A stretch of 64,000 nucleotides of DNA from NCBI RefSeq assembly GCF_018397995.1, contig NZ_BBQH01000025.1, forward strand, positions 57,124 to 121,123, in the 5' to 3' direction. The stretch comes from Rhizomonospora bruguierae (GTDB lineage: Bacteria > Actinomycetota > Actinomycetes > Mycobacteriales > Micromonosporaceae). Made by a program: the position numbers and the translations under genes. Shown piece by piece: positions 58,928 through 64,000 of this stretch. The notes beneath the pieces are model-generated. The model saw nothing but the letters and a program-made list of their open reading frames with translations, did no database searches and was not told where the DNA came from. Numbering within the stretch: position 1 is the stretch's first letter; each line of letters starts with the position of its first letter.

Positions 58928-60775
58928 TCAGCGAGGCGCCTGGGAGCGCAGCGAGATCGCCCGGAGGAAGATTTCGCCGATCTTGGCCGGGTCCTCGGCC
59001 ACGAAGACCCCGCCGCCGGTCACCTGGGTGATCGGGTCCAGCGACGCCTTCTTCACGTCCGGACCGATACCGATGATCACCACCTGGATCGGCCGCTTGG
59101 GATCCGCGATCTTCTTCAGCTGCACGGTCAGTTGATCGAGCGAGATCCCGTTCGCGTCGTCGTTCTCCCCGTCGGTCATCACCACGACGGAGTTGACCCG
59201 TCCGCCGACCCACCCGGTCTGCACCGCCTTGTAAGCGGCCAGAAGGGTGTCGTGGAGGCCGGTGTCGCCGTTGTCCTTCGGGCGGATGCCGCTCAGCGCG
59301 GTCGCCAACTTCTCGCGCTGGCTGGACAGCGGGCCGATGGGGACCAGTTCGCGCCAGTCCTGGCTGCCCACCAGTTCGGTGGAGAACGTCCACAGACCCA
59401 CCGCCCAGGAGTCGTCGAACAGGGTCAGGCCCTGCTTGGCGGCCTCCACCGTCACCGTCATCCGCGGCAGGTTGTTGGCGGTGGGTACGGGCGCCTTCAT
59501 CGAGCCGGAAACATCCAGCACGGCGAGCAGGCGGCCGGGCAGGGTCACGGCGGTCCAGGTGGACAGCGCCCGCTCGACCGCGGCCGGTTGCGGGCCGCCG
59601 GCGCCACCGCCGCCGGAGTCCGTGCTGGCCGGGGTGCCGCCGAGCGGCGCCGGGCTGGGTGCGCCGGCCGGCAGGACCAGGCCCGTGCCGACGGTGCCGT
59701 CCGCGGCGCGCAGCCCCTGGGCGGCCAGCCGATCGGCGAACTGTGGGCCGGCCAACTGCTTGCGCAGCGCCGCCGCCGCGTCGCCCTTCGCCCCGTCCAG
59801 GCCCGGCATGACCGCGTACGGGTAGTCCAGCGCGATCGGCGCCGGGTCCAGGTAGACGGCGGCCAGCGGTACCGCGGGCTTGATCTGGTTGTAGGCGATG
59901 ACGTCCTGCTCGGACAGGGGAGCGGCGCTGACCGCGGCGGCGATGGCCGACGGGTTGGCGGCCTGCGGGAAGCGCTCCAGCAGGTCCTTGCGCAGCCGGC
60001 TGGCGCCCTGGGCGAGCGCGCGCAGCGCCGCGGTGGCGCCCGCCTGCCCGCCGCTGCCCTGCGCGGCCGCGGCCAGGGCGAGCAGGCCGGACAGTCCGGT
60101 GGCGTCCCGGGTCGGCTCGACGATGCCGGTCTTCAGCCCGCTGCCGGAGGTCATCTGCTGGAGCAGCTGGTCGTACGAGATGCGCTGCTGCGGCCAGCCC
60201 AACTGGTCGGCGACGGGTTGCGGCATCGCCAGCACGACCGGGCTGCGGGCGATCGAGGTGGCCTCGGCGGGCACGAAGCCGGCCGCGGCGGTCTGCAACC
60301 GCACGATCCACATGGACGAGTCCGGGATCCAGACGTCCGGCAGCGTGGCGGTGCCCGGCGCCTGCCCGACACCGGTGATGGCGACGCCGTGGTCGCCGGC
60401 CACGACGGCCGCCACCTCGGTCGGGTCGCTGGCCGTCACGGCGACGGCCACGCACGTGCCGTCGACGGCGGGCCGGTCCTTGGCCCACTGATCGACCGTG
60501 GCCTGCACGGCGGGGGCGATCTCTTCGGCGGCGGCGACGGTGAGCCGCAACTCTCCGCTGCACGCGGCCGCCCGCAACTCCCGGTACCCGACCCAGGCGC
60601 CCACGCCCACGACGATCAGCGCCACCGCCGCGGCGATGGCCTTTACCCCTCTGAAGCGTCTCGGTGGACGGTGGCGGCCAGGCACAGGTCCCCATAATCC
60701 GGGGACTAAGCGACTCTGGCCAGAGACGAACGGGGGATAGTTACCGTTCAGTTGCTGGCAAGATTTCTTTTTCAC
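58928..60775 (-). CDS. Membrane-anchored solute-binding domain fused to a VWA domain
   Basis: 615 residues. One membrane helix (about 44-65, AIAAAVALIVVGVGAWV) anchors an outside part. Residues about 75-360 resemble a periplasmic substrate-binding domain (SBP_bac_11-like: LTVAAAEEIAPAVQATVDQWAKD). Residues about 400-605 are a von Willebrand A domain with intact MIDAS LDVSGSM, a later Thr and VVVMTDGEND. Actinobacterial relatives are annotated 'substrate-binding and VWA domain-containing protein'; function unknown, perhaps wall-associated adhesion or ligand capture. The GTG start at 60775 lacks a good Shine-Dalgarno, so the first 40 residues are uncertain. Confidence 0.82.
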   Translation of the reverse strand: MKKKSCQQLNGNYPPFVSGQSRLVPGLWGPVPGRHRPPRRFRGVKAIAAAVALIVVGVGAWVGYRELRAAACSGELRLTVAAAEEIAPAVQATVDQWAKDRPAVDGTCVAVAVTASDPTEVAAVVAGDHGVAITGVGQAPGTATLPDVWIPDSSMWIVRLQTAAAGFVPAEATSIARSPVVLAMPQPVADQLGWPQQRISYDQLLQQMTSGSGLKTGIVEPTRDATGLSGLLALAAAAQGSGGQAGATAALRALAQGASRLRKDLLERFPQAANPSAIAAAVSAAPLSEQDVIAYNQIKPAVPLAAVYLDPAPIALDYPYAVMPGLDGAKGDAAAALRKQLAGPQFADRLAAQGLRAADGTVGTGLVLPAGAPSPAPLGGTPASTDSGGGGAGGPQPAAVERALSTWTAVTLPGRLLAVLDVSGSMKAPVPTANNLPRMTVTVEAAKQGLTLFDDSWAVGLWTFSTELVGSQDWRELVPIGPLSSQREKLATALSGIRPKDNGDTGLHDTLLAAYKAVQTGWVGGRVNSVVVMTDGENDDANGISLDQLTVQLKKIADPKRPIQVVIIGIGPDVKKASLDPITQVTGGGVFVAEDPAKIGEIFLRAISLRSQAPR

Positions 60776-60850
60776 CCACCGTGACGGGAAGGACCCTTTG
60801 CGCGTCTACATAACCGAACGGACAGGCATGGAGTACTGCAGAGCCAGCGA

Positions 60851-61861
60851 TTACGACGTTTCCCCAAGTAGCACGCAAGTCGGACTTGCCGTTTCGTGCA
60901 CACCGACCGGCTCCGGCACCCCGGTCACCGGATCGAGCCGGAAGACTATGACCTGGTCAGACCGCTCATTCGCCACGTACAGGTAGCCGCCCGCGATCGC
61001 CAGATGCCGCGGCGAGCTCCCACAACTTGAGACTTCGGCCACTCGCCGGGGCACCGCGCCCGTGATATCGAACACAGCGACCGTGTCCGGGCCCCGGTTC
61101 GCCAGGTAAAGAAAACGCCCGTCCAGCCCGACCACCAGCTCCGACGGCTGCCCGCGCCGCTCCCCGCCGGGCACATGTTGGCGGAAGGCGAGGTCGGTGC
61201 CGAGCGCCGCCAGCGTGCCGTCCAACTCGCAGGCCAGGAAGTACCGGCCGTCCGGATGCCGGGCCAGATGGCGCGGGCCGGTACCGCCCCGGAACCGGGC
61301 CTCCACGCCGGGCTCCAGGTCGCCGACCTCGGTCAGCCGGTACCGGAAGATCCGATCCGCACCCAGGTCCACCGCGAGCACCCGCTCCACCTCGGGCCGC
61401 ACCATGTGCGCGTGCGGGCCCTCCTGCCGCTCACCCATCGGGCCCGCTCCCCGATGCTGGACCAGCGCGGTGCGCTCCCCCGGCACCCCGTTCGCGTCCA
61501 GCGCATGCACGGCGACACTCCCGCTGGCGTAGTTGGCGCTCAACAGATACCGGCCGTCCGGGCTGACCGCGAGGTGGCAGGGCGACCCACCGCCCGTCGA
61601 CCGGCTGCCCAACGGTGCCAGCGAACCGCCGGCGCCGATCGCCCAGGCGCTGACCCGCCCCTCAGGCAACTCGTTGACCGCGTACAGCACGGGCAGAGCC
61701 GGGTGACGCGCCAGAAACGACGGCGACGGCGTCTCGGCCACCACGCCGATCAGGTCGAGCGCGCCGGTCGCCGGCTCCCACCGAGCCGCCACCACGCCGG
61801 CACCACGCCCGCCGCCACTCTCCGGCGTGTAGCAGCCCAAGAACACCAGTCCGCCGCCCAT
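60851..61861 (-). CDS. Lactonase, 7-bladed beta-propeller (6-phosphogluconolactonase-like)
   Basis: 336 residues of the YbhE/Pgl lactonase family. Repeated blade motifs are FLARHPALPVLYAVNE, HLAVSPDGRYLLSANYASGSV, HLARHPDGRYFLACELDGT and FLYLANRGPDTVAVFDI. It may hydrolyse 6-phosphogluconolactone or another lactone; the family is broad. I start at the ATG 61861 because GGAG lies 5 nt upstream; the ATG 12 nt earlier has no spacing from its AGGGA. Confidence 0.88.
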   Translation of the reverse strand: MGGGLVFLGCYTPESGGGRGAGVVAARWEPATGALDLIGVVAETPSPSFLARHPALPVLYAVNELPEGRVSAWAIGAGGSLAPLGSRSTGGGSPCHLAVSPDGRYLLSANYASGSVAVHALDANGVPGERTALVQHRGAGPMGERQEGPHAHMVRPEVERVLAVDLGADRIFRYRLTEVGDLEPGVEARFRGGTGPRHLARHPDGRYFLACELDGTLAALGTDLAFRQHVPGGERRGQPSELVVGLDGRFLYLANRGPDTVAVFDITGAVPRRVAEVSSCGSSPRHLAIAGGYLYVANERSDQVIVFRLDPVTGVPEPVGVHETASPTCVLLGETS

Positions 61862-61916
61862 GCCCTCTCCCATTCCCTACTTCCAGTGGAAGTACACGAC
61901 AATCTCCCGCATACTC

Positions 61917-61954
61917 CTCGACGCACCGCTTTATGCTCGACGCACCGCTTTATG
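61917..61954. repeat. Perfect 19-bp tandem direct repeat
   Basis: CTCGACGCACCGCTTTATG occurs twice head to tail in the gap between the lactonase gene and the IS1380 remnant. Confidence 0.85.
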
Positions 61955-62169
61955 ACGGTGCGTTCGGATCCACGGTGTCCCAGCAGCAGCGGATTCAACC
62001 ACGCAAGCGACTGACGCACCTCACCGAGCACGCCCAGGAAGTCGCGGCGTACCCGCTCGGGCGGCGCGTGTACCACCAGCCACCCCACGAGGGTTAGCGC
62101 CGTCACAGTGCGCGTGTCGAACTGGAGCGCCAGCGTGGTATACAACGAACACTTGCCGTGGACATTCAC
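61955..62169 (-). pseudogene. Possible coding remnant next to the insertion sequence
   Basis: A GTG-started minus-strand reading from 62169 has strong third-position GC bias and protein-like content (TALTLVGWLVVHAPPERV, then RRDFLGVLGEVRQSLAWLNP). It has no natural end before it runs into the tandem repeat and the lactonase start in another frame. I recognise no family. It may be a gene broken by the insertion. The rest of 61862-62286 shows only the tandem repeat and the ribosome site of the transposase. Confidence 0.3.
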
Positions 62170-62286
62170 CGGGTCATGATCTTGTAACGGTCTCGTGAGG
62201 TTCGGAAACGCGAAAGTGCCTGCCACGCAAGGGAAAATGGTGATTGCGACATCTACCAGGATCTCTTGCGAGGAGGCACTTCCGAC

Positions 62287-63706
62287 GTGCGTGAGCTTAC
62301 CGGATGGTCGAAGGACCTGCGCGTCACGGCTGACGGTGACAGGGTGGTGGCGATGGTCGGGGTGGCGGGTTTGCGGATGCTCGCCGACCGCACCGGCCTG
62401 ACCGCGGGCATCTCCACCGTACTGACCAAGCCCGGATTCCATCCGGTCCACGACCGGGGCCGGGTGCTGACCGACATCGCGTGTTCGATCGCCGCTGGCG
62501 GGACCGACGTGTACGACATCGAGGCGCTGCGGGCACAAGCCGCGCTGTTCGGGCCGGTCGCTTCGGACACCACCGCCCTACGCGCGTTGGGCGAGATCAG
62601 CGACGGGGCCCTGTACCGCATCGACGCCCAACGGGCGGCGGCCCGCGCGCATCTGTGGAGCCTGCTACCCGCTGGCGTGCCGCAGGCGACCTACGCCGGT
62701 GGCCTATCTATGGGCGCGACGGTCGTGCTGCGCGTCGACGACACCATCACCCTGGCCCACTCGCGTAAAGAACACGCGGAGGCGACGTTCAAGAAGACGT
62801 TCGGGTTTCACAGCCTCGGGGTGTGGATCGACAACCCCGGTGAACTGGCCGCACTGATGCCCCGTCCCGGCAATGCCGGGGCGAACACCGCCCAGGACCT
62901 GATCGAGGTACTGCGTCAGGCGATCGGTCAGGTGCCCGCCAACCCGGCGCGACGACCTGCTGATCACCTCCGACGGGGCCGGTGCCTCCCACACGCTCAT
63001 CGACTGGCTGCACAGCCTCGACCAGACCGCTGGGCGTCGGCTGGCGTACTCGATCGGCTTCGACGTCGACGAGCACGTCCGCGCGGCCTGCAACCGCCGG
63101 CCCGACGATTGGTGGCTGCCGTGCCTGTCCAACACCACAGGTAAGGTCATCGACGGCCGGCAGACCACCGAGATCACCGACCTGCTCCGCGAACGGCTGA
63201 CCGGCCTGAAGTGGCCCACCACGATGCGGGTCATGGTGCGTCGACGCAAGCTGTTCGACCATGAGCAGGCCACCTCGTTCGACACCAACGGCTACCGGTA
63301 CTCGGCGTTCGTCACCAACACCCCCGCCCATGGCGAGGACGGCCTGTCCGTGCAACGCGCCGACGCCCGCCACCGCGTGCACGCCCGCGTCGAAGACGGC
63401 GTACGCACCACCAAAGACACCGGCCCCGGCCATCTGCCATCCAAGTCGTGGCAGGTCAACAAGACATGGTGCGCCGCGGTCACCATCGCCGTGGACCTCA
63501 TCGCCTGGATGCGTCTCTACGCGCTGGCCGGCGCTCTGGCGAAGGCCGAGCCCAAGACGCTGCGTTACCGGATCTTCCAGACTCCCGCACGCCTGGTACG
63601 AACCCACCGCTACCGGTAGCTACGCCTGCCCCACACCTGGCCCTGGGCTACCGACCTGGCCAACGCGATCGAGACCATCCGCCGCATGCCCATGCCAGCC
63701 ACCTGA
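62287..63706 (+). pseudogene. IS1380-family transposase, frameshifted and interrupted
   Basis: The first frame (VRELTGWSKDLRVTADGDRVVAM...) runs from GTG 62287, with AGGAGG about 11 nt upstream, to about 62945, where a one-base shift moves the homology to the +1 frame (DDLLITSDGAGASHTLIDW). That frame continues through GRRLAYSIGF and KSWQVNKTWCAAVTIAVDL to a TAG at 63617-63619. After the stop the same frame resumes with LRLPHTWPWATDLANAIETI to TGA at 63704-63706, the normal family ending. It therefore has two inactivating lesions. These are DDE transposases. Confidence 0.88.
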
Positions 63707-64000
63707 CCACCCGCACCACCACCCCGACGACCAGGAGAAACCAAGGAGACCACGCCCACCGGCGCGACAGCCGGCCTACGGCCGCACCCAACGAGCTCGA
63801 ACATCCACCAACAACGATGAAGACTCGTTGATCATCGACCGACGCCAGACCCGCGAAGAATCAGGGTCGACGCCACACCGCTACGCGCCGTGCCAACGAT
63901 CAGCCGCAATCTCGGTACCCAAGCCCTGACATTTGCATCGGTCCATTCGCATGCGTTCCGGATATTTGACATCAGCGGTGACAGCAACCGGGGTGCACAA
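63707..64000. other. Non-coding right flank of the IS1380-like copy
   Basis: 294 bp without a supportable gene. The right end of the element should lie here, but I could not match a clean terminal inverted repeat to the left end (around 62215-62250); only GATTGCG-type blocks agree (62242-62248 versus 63908-63914 reversed). Confidence 0.3.

Noticed and set aside
61917..61954. 19-bp direct repeat as target-site duplication of the insertion sequence
   Set aside because: The copies are head to tail on one side of the element, and IS1380 elements make about 4-bp duplications.
1..64000. CRISPR array, prophage, integrase or attachment site
   Set aside because: No spaced identical repeats, cas genes, phage structural genes or integrase were seen; the short tandem repeats present have no unique spacers. 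The single tRNA gene at 10498-10570 has no integrase or duplicated 3' end beside it.

Overview
The window is high-GC actinobacterial chromosome. Several features fit a mycelial or saprophytic actinobacterium: strong third-position GC bias, many GTG starts, leaderless-looking genes with a TANNNT -10 box 6-7 nt before the start codon, DUF397/XRE pairs, a SigB/SigF-type stress sigma factor, a CebR-type cellulase operator and a c-di-AMP riboswitch upstream of an NlpC/P60 hydrolase. I infer Micromonosporaceae (Micromonospora-like). That is inference; no 16S or reference comparison was possible.

Layout. 1-7.8 kb (mostly minus): a truncated ATP-dependent DNA ligase, a small leaderless gene, an M20 peptidase, an M48 protease, a uridine-kinase-like P-loop protein, cobQ and cobD (overlapping) and a sarcosine/N-methyltryptophan oxidase-like flavoenzyme. 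7.8-17 kb: an SSB paralogue divergent from an alpha/beta hydrolase with two DnaA-box-like sites between them, tRNA-Arg(TCT), a HAD hydrolase, a secreted GH6 cellulase with a CebR-like box, a DUF2795 protein, an orphan histidine kinase, a membrane protein and a quinone oxidoreductase. 17-30 kb: a small HTH regulator with a duplicated operator, an MFS exporter, DUF2000, AraC, a methyltransferase, trmB, a DinB-like protein, small membrane proteins, two DUF397 genes divergent from an XRE/DUF5753 regulator, DUF6232 and a secreted glucose/sorbosone dehydrogenase with PKD domain.

29.6-40 kb: the c-di-AMP riboswitch with its NlpC/P60 gene, an RpoD-family sigma factor, murQ-murR (leaderless promoter overlapped by an inverted repeat), an epimerase, an SDR, a SigB/SigF-type sigma factor, a tightly overlapping nucleotidyltransferase/BON/metallophosphoesterase operon, a tiny membrane protein behind a SigB-type promoter and an HD-domain hydrolase. 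40-48 kb: an alpha-glucoside-type ABC importer without an ATPase gene, a LacI regulator, a GH13 alpha-glucosidase and an MFS carrier, with a LacI-type operator upstream. 48-56.6 kb: a giant SF1 helicase with a Vsr/DUF559-like nuclease end (possible defence protein), then xylB, xylA and divergent xylR. 56.7-64 kb: MarR, a polyprenyl glycosylphosphotransferase, a solute-binding/VWA fusion, a lactonase and a decayed IS1380-family transposase.

Carbohydrate use is the main theme (cellulase, alpha-glucosides, xylose, MurNAc-6-P, secreted sugar dehydrogenase), each with its own local regulator or operator. A second theme is envelope/stress control. No prophage, CRISPR array or integrative element is visible; the only mobile DNA is the dead IS1380-like copy at the right edge.
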